DNA of 64,000 nucleotides from Bin55 sp965220235 (GTDB lineage: Bacteria > Pseudomonadota > Gammaproteobacteria > Pseudomonadales > Azotimanducaceae), in contig OZ244815.1 in the NCBI GenBank assembly GCA_965220235.1, forward strand, positions 1,860,001 through 1,924,000, in the 5' to 3' direction. The notes below the pieces were generated by a model. The model was given only the letters and a program-made list of their open reading frames with translations. It made no database searches and had not been told where the DNA came from. Each line of letters begins with the position of its first letter. Position 1 is the first letter of the stretch. This document shows, in pieces, positions 53,598 to 62,668 of the stretch. The translations under genes and the position numbers were made by a program.

Positions 53598-55280
53598 GTG
53601 TACGTGCTGAGGCAAGTTCAGCTAGTGTCGATTGTCACTCTCGGTGGGTTGCTGATCGGGTGTAGTCACGATTCAACCCAGTCTCAAGACGCCGTTCCAT
53701 GGTTCACGGATATTGCCTCTGATTCCGGCATTACGTTCAGGCACGTGTCGGGGGCATCCGAGTCATTGTTCCTTCCTGAAATCATGGGGAGCGGTGTCGC
53801 GTTGTTTGACGTGGAAAACGACGGTGACCTCGATATTTACTTCGTACAGTCCGGCGGTCCTGTAAATGACACACAACGGAACGGGAATGAGCTTTATCTA
53901 AACAACGGAACTGGGACTTTCAGTCAAGTGAGTACAAGCGGTTTAGAGGACGCCGGTTATGGAATGGGACTAGCTGTTGGAGACTATAACGCTGATGGTT
54001 TGGTCGACGTTTATGTAACGAACGTAGGAGAAAATCGACTTTTTCGAAACCTCGGTGACGGCGCGTTTATAGACGAAACAGCGATTGCCAAAGTGGGTAC
54101 CGGTGGCTTCAGTACGGCTTCCACATTTGGCGACTTTGACGGTGATGGTCATCTCGACCTGTTCGTGGTCAACTACGTCGACTGGAGCGTTTCGACGGAA
54201 CGGAACTGCTACGACTATGGTACCGGCGTGCGGAACTATTGTGATCCCGGAAATTACGACCGACCGACCTCAGATGTCTTATATCGAAACAATGGAGATG
54301 GGACATTTACCGATGTCTCTCTCGATTCTGGAGTCTCTACTGCGAGAGGTAATGGTCTGGGCGCAATCGCTTCTGACTTCAATGGTGATGGCAAGCTCGA
54401 CATATTTGTCGCAAACGACAAATCACCCAACCATCTATGGATAAATCAAGGGGGTTTCACGTTCATAAACGAAGCATTCACGCGTGGTACGGCATTCGAC
54501 GATCACGGCATCGCGAAAGCAGGCATGGGTGTCGCAGCTCGAGACATCGATCAAGACACGGATGTGGACATCATCGTTGTCAACATTCAAGGTGAAACCG
54601 ACTCTTACTATCGTAACGATGGTGCATATTTCACCGATGCTACTGCTCAGGTAGGTTTGACGCGCTTCAGTCGAAACTACACCCGCTTTGGAGTTGCGCT
54701 ATACGACTTCGATCACGACGGCCGGTTGGACTTTTATGAGGGCAACGGGCGCGTCACGTTTTCTGTTGAAAGTGAAACTGATGATCCCTACGCTGAATCC
54801 AATGTTCTATTTAAAGGGGGATCAGCGGTCAAGTTTCAGTTTGTGCCATCTCATCTAATCCACGAGAAATCGCTTATCCATACGAGCCGCGCAGTAGCCG
54901 CGGGCGACCTCGACAGTAACGGGACGGTCGATCTTGTGGTTACTAATCGTGACGCTCCCGCCTACCTCCTACGCAATAACTCACTTGCATCCGCACCATG
55001 GATTGCGGTAGACCTTCTTAATCATCACGGTAGTCCAGACTTGAATGCCCGATTGACCCTCGAGACCGACTTAGGTAAATATGAAGATGAAGTGCAAGTG
55101 AGCGGTAGTTATCTTGCAGCCAGCTCGTCGACCATTCATACGACGTTCCACACTACACCGGTAATCGTGAAGGCGACAGTACGCTGGTCAGACGGTGCGT
55201 CTCAAGACATCGAGCTAATGCCGCTAAATAGGCGCACGGTGATCACTCAACACCAGCGTGCGCCTCAGGAGAAAGACTAG
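53598..55280 (+). CDS. CRTAC1 family lipoprotein (FG-GAP repeats + ASPIC/UnbV domain)
   Basis: About 560 residues from the GTG at 53598, directly after the TPR stop; a TTG at 53559 would overlap that gene by 38 bases. The signal ends SIVTLGGLLIGC (lipobox). FTDIASDSGITFRHVSGASE is the standard CRTAC1 start. FG-GAP calcium loops recur (DVENDGDLDIYFVQSGG; DYNADGLVDVYVTN; DFDGDGHLDLFVVNYVDW; DFNGDGKLDIFVAND). The C-terminal ASPIC/UnbV domain ends VRWSDGASQDIELMPLNRRT. The family is common in marine bacteria and of unknown function. Convergent with amt with 1 base between stops. Confidence 0.82.
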   Translation: MYVLRQVQLVSIVTLGGLLIGCSHDSTQSQDAVPWFTDIASDSGITFRHVSGASESLFLPEIMGSGVALFDVENDGDLDIYFVQSGGPVNDTQRNGNELYLNNGTGTFSQVSTSGLEDAGYGMGLAVGDYNADGLVDVYVTNVGENRLFRNLGDGAFIDETAIAKVGTGGFSTASTFGDFDGDGHLDLFVVNYVDWSVSTERNCYDYGTGVRNYCDPGNYDRPTSDVLYRNNGDGTFTDVSLDSGVSTARGNGLGAIASDFNGDGKLDIFVANDKSPNHLWINQGGFTFINEAFTRGTAFDDHGIAKAGMGVAARDIDQDTDVDIIVVNIQGETDSYYRNDGAYFTDATAQVGLTRFSRNYTRFGVALYDFDHDGRLDFYEGNGRVTFSVESETDDPYAESNVLFKGGSAVKFQFVPSHLIHEKSLIHTSRAVAAGDLDSNGTVDLVVTNRDAPAYLLRNNSLASAPWIAVDLLNHHGSPDLNARLTLETDLGKYEDEVQVSGSYLAASSSTIHTTFHTTPVIVKATVRWSDGASQDIELMPLNRRTVITQHQRAPQEKD

Positions 55281-55281
55281 A

Positions 55282-56637
55282 TCATTCTTCGACGTCGGGA
55301 AGAAGCTCTTCCTCTGGCACGACTACAAATTCAGGATATGCCTCGATACCAAGTTCAGCTACATCTTGGCCTAGCTGCTCCACGGTATCAGATATCCGCG
55401 CACGGAACATTAGATTAATCAGTGACCAAATTGCGAACGATCCAATGAAGACCGTTGCGCCGATCGCAACAATCCCGAGCAACTGGATTAGGAAGTCCGC
55501 TCCGACAGTGAATGTCGCAGCAAGCGTTCCCCATATTCCAGCAAACAGATGTGCGGAAATCGCGCCAACGACGTCGTCAACCTTGAGGAATTCAAGAAAG
55601 CGCATTCCAAGCACGCAAATCGCGCCACCGACGGCACCTACCGGAATCGCCCAAATGTGGTCTACGAAATTCGGCGCCGCCGTGATGGCAACGAGCCCGC
55701 CAATTGCGCCATTCAAAGCCGCGAATAAATCCGTTCGACCAAATACAGGTCGAGAAATCGCTATCGCGATAACGCAACCGGCGGCCGCTGCGAGGTTCGT
55801 ATTTACCAAAATGATGCCTATCGAAATCGCATCGACGCCAGAGCCGAGCGCTAACTGGGATCCACCGTTGAAACCAAACCAACCGAGCCATAAGATGAAC
55901 ACGCCTAATGTAACGATCGGAACATTCGATGGCGGTGTCGCTTTGACTGAACCATCTTGTCGAAACTTACCGGTTCGAGCTCCAACGATCAGAGTACCTG
56001 CTAATGCGGCCCAACCACCAGTCGAGTGAACGATCGTCGAGCCAGCGAAATCGACGAATCCAAGTTCGGTTAGCCAGCCGCCACCCCAAGTCCACTTTCC
56101 AATCAGCGGATAGATCAGTCCTGTCAGCACAATGACAAACATAAAAAACGATATCAACCGAACCCTTTCCGCCAGCGTACCAGAAATAATCGAGGCTGTC
56201 GTTGCGACGAAGACCATCTGGAAGAACCACATGGACATACTCGAGTGATTCTGTTCGGCGAGAACTGAATCGATGGTCGCACCTTCGTTCCCGTTGAACA
56301 GAGCTGATTCCGCTGCTGTCGAATGAAAACCGAGATCAATCGCTCCAAACCACGCATTTCCATCGCCGTACATGATGTTGTAGCCGATGATGTAATACAT
56401 GATGCCGGCGATTGAATAGAGACCGATGTTCTTCATGCAGATTACAGACGCGTTCTTTGTTCGGACCGACCCGGCTTCGAGCATGGTGAATCCGGCGCAC
56501 ATCCACATGACCAACGCTCCCCAGAGTAAGAATGCGAAGGTGTTAAACGTAAATGCGATTTCACCATCGACGGCACCGTATGCAGTAAAAGCTGACACGA
56601 GCAATACACAAGCGAATAAGACCTTTAGTCGTTTCAT
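55282..56637 (-). CDS. amt: Ammonium transporter
   Basis: About 451 residues from the ATG at 56637, chosen because AGGGGA lies 8 bases upstream and the protein then starts with a signal peptide (RLKVLFACVLLVSAFTAYGA). Eleven hydrophobic helices follow. Amt motifs: GFTMLEAGSVRTKNASVICMKN, DFAGSTIVHSTGGWAALAG (with the pore His) and the second pore-His region ISAHLFAGIWGTLAATFT. It conducts NH4+/NH3 across the inner membrane. No glnK gene is adjacent, which is unusual because amt and glnK are normally linked. A bidirectional hairpin lies in the upstream spacer. Confidence 0.92.
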   Translation of the reverse strand: MKRLKVLFACVLLVSAFTAYGAVDGEIAFTFNTFAFLLWGALVMWMCAGFTMLEAGSVRTKNASVICMKNIGLYSIAGIMYYIIGYNIMYGDGNAWFGAIDLGFHSTAAESALFNGNEGATIDSVLAEQNHSSMSMWFFQMVFVATTASIISGTLAERVRLISFFMFVIVLTGLIYPLIGKWTWGGGWLTELGFVDFAGSTIVHSTGGWAALAGTLIVGARTGKFRQDGSVKATPPSNVPIVTLGVFILWLGWFGFNGGSQLALGSGVDAISIGIILVNTNLAAAAGCVIAIAISRPVFGRTDLFAALNGAIGGLVAITAAPNFVDHIWAIPVGAVGGAICVLGMRFLEFLKVDDVVGAISAHLFAGIWGTLAATFTVGADFLIQLLGIVAIGATVFIGSFAIWSLINLMFRARISDTVEQLGQDVAELGIEAYPEFVVVPEEELLPDVEE

Positions 56638-56762
56638 GAACGATTCCCCTTTCACTAATGCGCAGAAAAGCCGCGTATGCGCTACCCGTTATTTAACGCT
56701 AGATTTACTAGCAATCAAACGAACAAATGAACATGATGTATCAAGTCGTGTTATTCCCCGCC

Positions 56763-56791
56763 AAAAAAACCGTGTTATGCACAGTTTTTTT
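56763..56791. terminator. A/T-flanked hairpin readable as a terminator in both directions
   Basis: AAAAAAACCGTG (56763-56774) and CACAGTTTTTTT (56780-56791) pair with one mismatch around TTATG, giving a stem followed by seven T on either strand. It lies 37 bases before the flavoprotein ATG and 125 bases upstream of amt, that is, between divergent genes. Confidence 0.5.
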
Positions 56792-56828
56792 GCATTGTTC
56801 TTATTGAAATTACCAATACGAGTAATCG

Positions 56829-57923
56829 ATGACTGACCTTGTTGTAGTTGGAGGCGGCATAGTCGGCGCGTCGACCTGCTACTACGCGAAACAGTTAGGC
56901 GCGAAATGCACGTTGATCGAACGCGATGGTATCGCATCGCATGCATCAGGTTACGCCTTTGGCGGTTTGCACCCACGAGTGGTTGCGAAGACTGAGTCCG
57001 AAATGCCACGATTCGCCTTCGAAAGCTTCAACGAGCACGAAGAGCTAGACTCGCAACTCAAATCTGCGAAACGTGGCGGTTCGACGTGGCGTCGAAGAAT
57101 GAGCATTTCAATTGCTTGGAATGAGTTCGAAGCGGGCTTGTTTAAGGCGCAGGCGGTCGATGATTCGGCAGCATTACATTGGCTTGATGCGCGTGACTTA
57201 CGTGAACTTGAACCCCGAATTTCGCCTGAAGCACTCGGCGGTCTAATGTTCGCGAACAGTGCTGAAGTAGATTCAGCAGCATTGACCAGTTCGCTATTCG
57301 AAATCGCTGACCCAGATTTCCATGTAGACGAAATTGTGTCGGTCGAACGTGCTAACGATCGTATGAACGGAGTTCGAACGAAACGAGGCACGGTACTTAA
57401 AGGCGACGCATTCGTATTTTCGATGGGACCTTGGTCCAGCGAAGCGTTTAGTTGGTTTGGCGTGAACTGCAATATAAAACCGTTGAAAGGTCAAATCTTG
57501 AGACTAAGGGTCGATGGGCCTGTGTTTCAACAGTCTTTCTCGACTAATGGCAACTACATGAGTACCAAACCTGACGGATTGTTGTGGATTGGTACCACCG
57601 AAGAAGATGCTGAATTCGATGAATCGCCAACCGCCGAAGGTCGGCGAGAGATCATTCAGGTTTTGGAACGGATGCTCGCTGACCCGTCAAGCATTGACGT
57701 CATCGAACAAACTGCGTGCCTACGACCGATGGCGCCGGATGGTGAATTGGTCTTGGGATGCCTACCAGGTGTGAGTAATGCGTTTATCGGAACCGGCGGT
57801 GGTCGTAAAGGCATTCTTTATGGACCGTTGATGGGAAAATACCTCGCCAATCTCGCACTTGCGACTCTCAGTTCTGATCGATGGTCCTCATTGACTCCAG
57901 AGCGCTTTGAGAAGACATCATGA
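56829..57923 (+). CDS. FAD-dependent oxidoreductase, D-amino-acid oxidase (DAO) family
   Basis: 364 residues. The N-terminus TDLVVVGGGIVGASTCYYAK is the FAD Rossmann motif, followed by the family-typical CTLIERDGIASHASGYAFGG. The C-terminal region contains ACLRPMAPDGELVLGCLPGV and GTGGGRKGILYGPLMGKYLA, the second FAD-contacting motif of glycine/D-amino-acid oxidases and dehydrogenases. No signal peptide or transmembrane segment is seen. It likely oxidises a secondary or D-amino acid; with amt next door, release or use of ammonium is conceivable but speculative. Confidence 0.82.
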   Translation: MTDLVVVGGGIVGASTCYYAKQLGAKCTLIERDGIASHASGYAFGGLHPRVVAKTESEMPRFAFESFNEHEELDSQLKSAKRGGSTWRRRMSISIAWNEFEAGLFKAQAVDDSAALHWLDARDLRELEPRISPEALGGLMFANSAEVDSAALTSSLFEIADPDFHVDEIVSVERANDRMNGVRTKRGTVLKGDAFVFSMGPWSSEAFSWFGVNCNIKPLKGQILRLRVDGPVFQQSFSTNGNYMSTKPDGLLWIGTTEEDAEFDESPTAEGRREIIQVLERMLADPSSIDVIEQTACLRPMAPDGELVLGCLPGVSNAFIGTGGGRKGILYGPLMGKYLANLALATLSSDRWSSLTPERFEKTS

Positions 57924-57982
57924 ACTCACTCATATTCGTTTGATGAAACATAAATACTCCGCTCACCAAGTTGATGTGAACC

Positions 57983-60727
57983 ATGAGCGATAGAGGGGCT
58001 ACACAACCGGTGCCCGTCATAACCAAGGGTATGCGACGGCTCCTCGTGGTCGTGTTGGTAGTTATTTCACTGTTAATTGTCGACTCAGTTTACCTCAGCG
58101 TCGTGAGCTTTGTGCAATGGCTAACAGGTCAAGTCATCGAGAATGCTTTCTACCAAGTGATGTTTCTTGGGCACTTGGTACTCGGCGTGCTCATCATCGT
58201 GCCAACCTTGATATTCGGCGCGATGCACCTGCGTCGTGCAGTTTCGCGACCAAATAGAACGGCTGTCCGCCTTGGAATTGGGTTATTCGTAACGATCCTG
58301 CTTCTGTTTATCTCGGGCGTCGCCCTGACTCGCGGATTACCATGGTTTGAACTAAAACATGAGACTTCTAGAGCACTGACATACTGGTTGCATGTGCTCA
58401 CCCCCGTTGTCGCGATATGGCTTTTCGTTCTGCATCGCCTCGTTGGTCCGCGCATCCGCTGGAAATCAGGAGTTGCGGTTGGCGTGGTGAGTCTGTTATT
58501 AGCAGTTGGTGGGGTTGCGATCTTGCATATCGATTTCGAAGAGACAGTAGCTGCCGCAGACTTCTCGCCATCGCTCGCACAAACGGCTCACGGTGGTCAT
58601 TTGAAGGCAGAAGCCTTGATGACCAACGATCAATGTCTGACGTGTCATGCGGATGTTCACGCGACCTGGGCAATCAGCGCGCATCGATTTGCGTCGTTCA
58701 ATAATCCAGCGTATGCGTTCGCAGTAAATAACACCCGCGCAAAGGTGCTCGAACGAGACGGAAATGTGGGTGCCTCAAGGTTCTGTGCAAGTTGCCATGA
58801 TCCGGTACCTCTCTTTTCGGGTTTGTTCGACGATCCTACCATCGATTTCCAATCTCATCCAACAGGACAAGCCGGTCTTACATGTGTAAGTTGCCATGCG
58901 ATTCAGGAAGTAAATGGCGTACGCGGAAATGGTGAATACACGATAGGGTTGCCGGAGCAATATCCATTTGCAGATAGCGAGGACGATTTTCTGCAATGGG
59001 TGCATGGCATGTTGCTTAAGGGTCGTCCAAAGCTTCACAAGACTTCGTATTTGAAACCGTTCCACCAAACAGCCGAATTCTGTAGCACGTGCCACAAGGT
59101 TCACTTACCTGAAGAACTAAATCACTACAAATGGTTGCGAGGTCAAAATCACTACGACTCGTTCCTCATAAGCGGAGTTTCGGGACACGGGGTTGCTAGT
59201 TTTTACTACCCGCCAGAGGCGTCTACTAACTGTAATGTTTGTCATATGCCGCTACTGGAATCGGATGATTTTGCCGCTGATGATTTCGATGGGTCAGGAC
59301 AACTGTCTATCCACAGTCACCAGTTCCCGGCGGCCAATACTGCGATTCAAGCTATGGCGGAACTCGATACGTTCGTCAATGACGCCCAGATCGAATTTCT
59401 ACAAGGATCACTACGGGTAGATATTTTTGGGTTGCGCGAAGGAGAGGACATCACCAAACCATTGGTCGCTCCATTACGACCTAGCGTGCCGATGCTTGAA
59501 CGTGGAAAAGAGTACCTGATTGAAATCGTTGTAAGGACGCTGCGAGTTGGGCACAAATTCACTGAGGGAACGATCGATTCAAATGAAATCTGGCTTGCAC
59601 TAGAAGCAAAATCAGAGCAAACCGGCGTCGTCGGGCGAAGCGGTGGCTTAACACCCGATACTTCGTCTGTGGATCCTTGGTCACATTTTGTGAACGCATA
59701 CGTGATCGACCGTGACGGAAACCGTATCGATCGTCGCAATGCGGAGGACATCTTCGTCAAGCTCTACGACAATCAAATCGGTCCTGGTAGCGCTGACGTT
59801 GTACTTTATCGCTTGGTCGTTCCTGTCGATGCCGAAATTTCCGAAATTGACGTAGAGGTCGCGCTTAATTACCGTAAATTCGACCAGAACTACGTCGCCT
59901 TATTCTCGGAAGAACCTGGGTTAAGAAATGATTTGCCTATCGTAACGATCGCGCGGGATGCTTTGACGTTTCCTGTAGGAGATAGTGAAATCGATTTGCA
60001 CGTTCAGCAGAGCGATATCGCTACTTGGGAACGTTGGAACGACTACGGTATCGGCATGTTGTTAAAGCCTAATCGCGTAGGTCTTCGCCAAGCTGAGCTC
60101 GCATTCACTGAAGTCGTGCATCTCGAGAGACCTGAAGGACATTTGAATTTAGCCCGTGTCCTGTTAAAGGAAGGTCGCTTAGAGGAAGCAGCAGAATCGC
60201 TCCGAGCCGCTTATGAAGGTGGGGCGTACCCATGGTCCATTGCGTGGTTTACTGGGCTCGTCGACAAACAGCTGGGTAATTTCGAAGCCGCAATAGAGAA
60301 GTTCGATCAGCTACGTCGCACGGCATTTACGGAAGCTGCCGCACGAGGTTTCGATTTTTCTCGCGATTACAACTTGCTGAATCAACTCGCGCTTTCGTAT
60401 TTTGAATTATCAAAGGTCGCTTCCACTGAAGGGAAGCAAACTGAATTGCTAACTCTGGCGACAGAAACTTATCGCGCAGCGCTTAGTGAAGATCCTGAGA
60501 ATGTACAGGCGCATTACGGTTTGATGCAGACATATGAGCGTTTAGGCGACAACTCGGCTGCCACCTTCCACCGGAATCAACACCAGAAATATCGAATTGA
60601 TGACAATGCCAAGGATAGAGCGGTGAATGCTGCCCGACAAAAAGATCCAGCTGCGAACCATGCTAGCGAGTCAATCGTAATCTACGATCTACATCGAAAG
60701 AGCAAACACTCAGTTGGCGCAACTTAA
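57983..60727 (+). CDS. Membrane-anchored pentahaem cytochrome c with C-terminal TPR repeats
   Basis: 914 residues. Five hydrophobic helices occupy about residues 18-190 (LLVVVLVVISLLIVDSVYLS; LGHLVLGVLIIVPTLIFGAM and others), with histidines that could bind haem b. A periplasmic part follows with five CxxCH haem-c motifs: CLTCH 218, CASCH 268, CVSCH 301, CSTCH 367, CNVCH 417. The spacing resembles cytochrome c554-type proteins. A beta-rich middle region comes next, and from about residue 690 TPR units (FTEVVHLERPEGHLNLARVL). This combination of quinone-side membrane domain, haem wire and TPR arm is unusual. The next gene starts on its stop (TAATG). Confidence 0.82.
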   Translation: MSDRGATQPVPVITKGMRRLLVVVLVVISLLIVDSVYLSVVSFVQWLTGQVIENAFYQVMFLGHLVLGVLIIVPTLIFGAMHLRRAVSRPNRTAVRLGIGLFVTILLLFISGVALTRGLPWFELKHETSRALTYWLHVLTPVVAIWLFVLHRLVGPRIRWKSGVAVGVVSLLLAVGGVAILHIDFEETVAAADFSPSLAQTAHGGHLKAEALMTNDQCLTCHADVHATWAISAHRFASFNNPAYAFAVNNTRAKVLERDGNVGASRFCASCHDPVPLFSGLFDDPTIDFQSHPTGQAGLTCVSCHAIQEVNGVRGNGEYTIGLPEQYPFADSEDDFLQWVHGMLLKGRPKLHKTSYLKPFHQTAEFCSTCHKVHLPEELNHYKWLRGQNHYDSFLISGVSGHGVASFYYPPEASTNCNVCHMPLLESDDFAADDFDGSGQLSIHSHQFPAANTAIQAMAELDTFVNDAQIEFLQGSLRVDIFGLREGEDITKPLVAPLRPSVPMLERGKEYLIEIVVRTLRVGHKFTEGTIDSNEIWLALEAKSEQTGVVGRSGGLTPDTSSVDPWSHFVNAYVIDRDGNRIDRRNAEDIFVKLYDNQIGPGSADVVLYRLVVPVDAEISEIDVEVALNYRKFDQNYVALFSEEPGLRNDLPIVTIARDALTFPVGDSEIDLHVQQSDIATWERWNDYGIGMLLKPNRVGLRQAELAFTEVVHLERPEGHLNLARVLLKEGRLEEAAESLRAAYEGGAYPWSIAWFTGLVDKQLGNFEAAIEKFDQLRRTAFTEAAARGFDFSRDYNLLNQLALSYFELSKVASTEGKQTELLTLATETYRAALSEDPENVQAHYGLMQTYERLGDNSAATFHRNQHQKYRIDDNAKDRAVNAARQKDPAANHASESIVIYDLHRKSKHSVGAT

Positions 60728-62550
60728 TGGCAACTAGAGATACCGAAACCGAACGGCTAAGTCGAGCAGTAAAAGGCTCAGGAATCGCAGCTGGTCTACT
60801 GATTCTTGTTGTCGTGAGTGGTCTAGTCATTTCACAATGTGAACGTTCAGAACTCGAGGTAGTAGAAGCACCGGTTCCGACGAGCGTCGTGCCGATTGCC
60901 GATGCGACAGTACCCGAACTTCGATTCACTGACATTACTGAATCGGCGGGTATCCAGTTCGTACATGAAAACGGAGCAACGGGAGATCGTCTATTACCTG
61001 AAACGATGGGTGGTGGTGTCGCCTCGTTTGACTTTGATCTAGACGGTGATCTCGATCTGTTATTTGTTGATTCGAGTACTTGGCCAGCTGAACGCGCGAA
61101 GACTGGTCGAACGGGGAGATCCGTGCTCTATGAAAACAACGGACACGCACAGTTCAAAGACGTGTCAGCAACACATTTGGACATAGCCGCCTATGGCATG
61201 GCGCCCGCGATTGGGGACATTAACGGCGATGGTTATCCTGACATTTTCATTACTGCGGTTGGTTCAAATCTACTCTTCTTAAATCAGAACGGCGAGAAAT
61301 TCATCGATGTGACGGAGTCGTACGGAGTAGGTGGCGCTGAGGACGCGTTTAGCTCTTGCGCAACGTTCTTCGACTACGACAGAGACAACGATCTCGATTT
61401 GTTCGTATGCAACTATGTCGGTTGGTCGGTCGAAATTGATCAAGCGGTTGACTTCCAATTGACGGGAGTTGGTCGAGCGTATGGTCCTCCTACCGACTTC
61501 CCAGGCACGTCATCCTGGCTTTATCGCAACGACGGCGCTTCATTCACTGACGTAACCGAAACAGCCGGTATCGCGGTATTGAACGAGCAGACAAACGAAC
61601 TGATCGGTAAAGCTCTAGCCGTATCGGTAGTTGATATCAACCGTGACGGTTGGTCAGACTTAATTGTGGCAAACGATACGGTAAGAAATTTCTTATTTAT
61701 CAATCAATTAGACGGTACTTTTGCCGAAAAAGGAATTGAGTACGGGTTAGCCTTCGACTCATCTGGTGCCGCAACCGGGGCTATGGGATTAGATATTGCT
61801 CACTACTCAAATGACGAGAGGCTTGGAATCGCAATTGGCAACTTCGCGAACGAAATGTCTTCGTTTTACGTTAACTCCACCGGTTTGAACATATTCAGCG
61901 ATGACGCGATCGTATTAGGTATCGGCGCGCTTACACGTAAAGTGCTCACGTTCGGGTTGTTTTTCTTCGATGTTGACAATGACGGTCGGATAGACCTTTT
62001 CAGTGTTAACGGACACATCGAGCCCGAAATCGCCTTGGTTCAGGCTAGTCAGTCATACGAGCAGACTCCACAGTTGTTCTGGAACTGCGGTACAGACTGC
62101 GCTCGACCGTTCCAGCCCGTAAAAATACAAGACACGGCTCTTGGACTAGCAAGTGTCGGTCGTGGAGCGACATATGGTGATTTCGATGGCGACGGTGACC
62201 TGGATATCGTGGTGACCAATATTGGTGGGAAACCTAGCGTTATCCGAAATGACTTAGGAACCGCGAACAATTGGCTCGAAGTCCGTCTTACATACAAGAA
62301 TTCGAATCTAAACGGTATAGGCGCGTCAGTTCAGGTTACGACCACTGGGACAACCCAAACTCGCCAAATTACGCGAACGCGTAGCTACCTCTCTCAATTT
62401 GACGCATCGGCCCACTTCGGTCTAGGACAAGCGACTTCGATCGACCTCGTGGAGGTTATTTGGCCTAACGGTACACGAGAATCGTTCAACGAAATCGAAC
62501 CGAATCAATCTGTCAGGCTCGTATTCGGCTCAGGCACGAGCGTAAAGTAG
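60727..62550 (+). CDS. CRTAC1 family protein, membrane-anchored (FG-GAP + ASPIC/UnbV)
   Basis: 607 residues, ATG sharing a base with the cytochrome stop (TAATG), so tightly coupled. One N-terminal membrane segment (IAAGLLILVVVSGLVISQCE) anchors it; the Cys lacks a proper lipobox. FTDITESAGIQFVHENGATG opens the CRTAC1 fold. FG-GAP loops: DFDLDGDLDLLFVDSS, DINGDGYPDIFITAVG, DYDRDNDLDLFVCNYVGW, DINRDGWSDLIVANDT, DVDNDGRIDLFSVNG and DFDGDGDLDIVVTN. The C-terminal ASPIC/UnbV domain includes VEVIWPNGTRESFNEIEPNQ. It is the partner of the pentahaem cytochrome by position. Confidence 0.83.
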   Translation: MATRDTETERLSRAVKGSGIAAGLLILVVVSGLVISQCERSELEVVEAPVPTSVVPIADATVPELRFTDITESAGIQFVHENGATGDRLLPETMGGGVASFDFDLDGDLDLLFVDSSTWPAERAKTGRTGRSVLYENNGHAQFKDVSATHLDIAAYGMAPAIGDINGDGYPDIFITAVGSNLLFLNQNGEKFIDVTESYGVGGAEDAFSSCATFFDYDRDNDLDLFVCNYVGWSVEIDQAVDFQLTGVGRAYGPPTDFPGTSSWLYRNDGASFTDVTETAGIAVLNEQTNELIGKALAVSVVDINRDGWSDLIVANDTVRNFLFINQLDGTFAEKGIEYGLAFDSSGAATGAMGLDIAHYSNDERLGIAIGNFANEMSSFYVNSTGLNIFSDDAIVLGIGALTRKVLTFGLFFFDVDNDGRIDLFSVNGHIEPEIALVQASQSYEQTPQLFWNCGTDCARPFQPVKIQDTALGLASVGRGATYGDFDGDGDLDIVVTNIGGKPSVIRNDLGTANNWLEVRLTYKNSNLNGIGASVQVTTTGTTQTRQITRTRSYLSQFDASAHFGLGQATSIDLVEVIWPNGTRESFNEIEPNQSVRLVFGSGTSVK

Positions 62551-62668
62551 CTCCTCCTCAGATTGATATGAGCTTCGCTGCAATGTGAATTCATTGAAAT
62601 TAATAGGCTATCAAGTCTTTATTCTCAATATAATGCGCCAAACCCTAGCCGACAGAAGGGGCAGAACG

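Noticed and set aside
56638..56828. Sigma-54/NtrC promoter for amt
   Set aside because: TTGGCGGGG on the minus strand lacks the TGGCAC-N5-TTGC pattern and no TGCACC-type NtrC site is seen.
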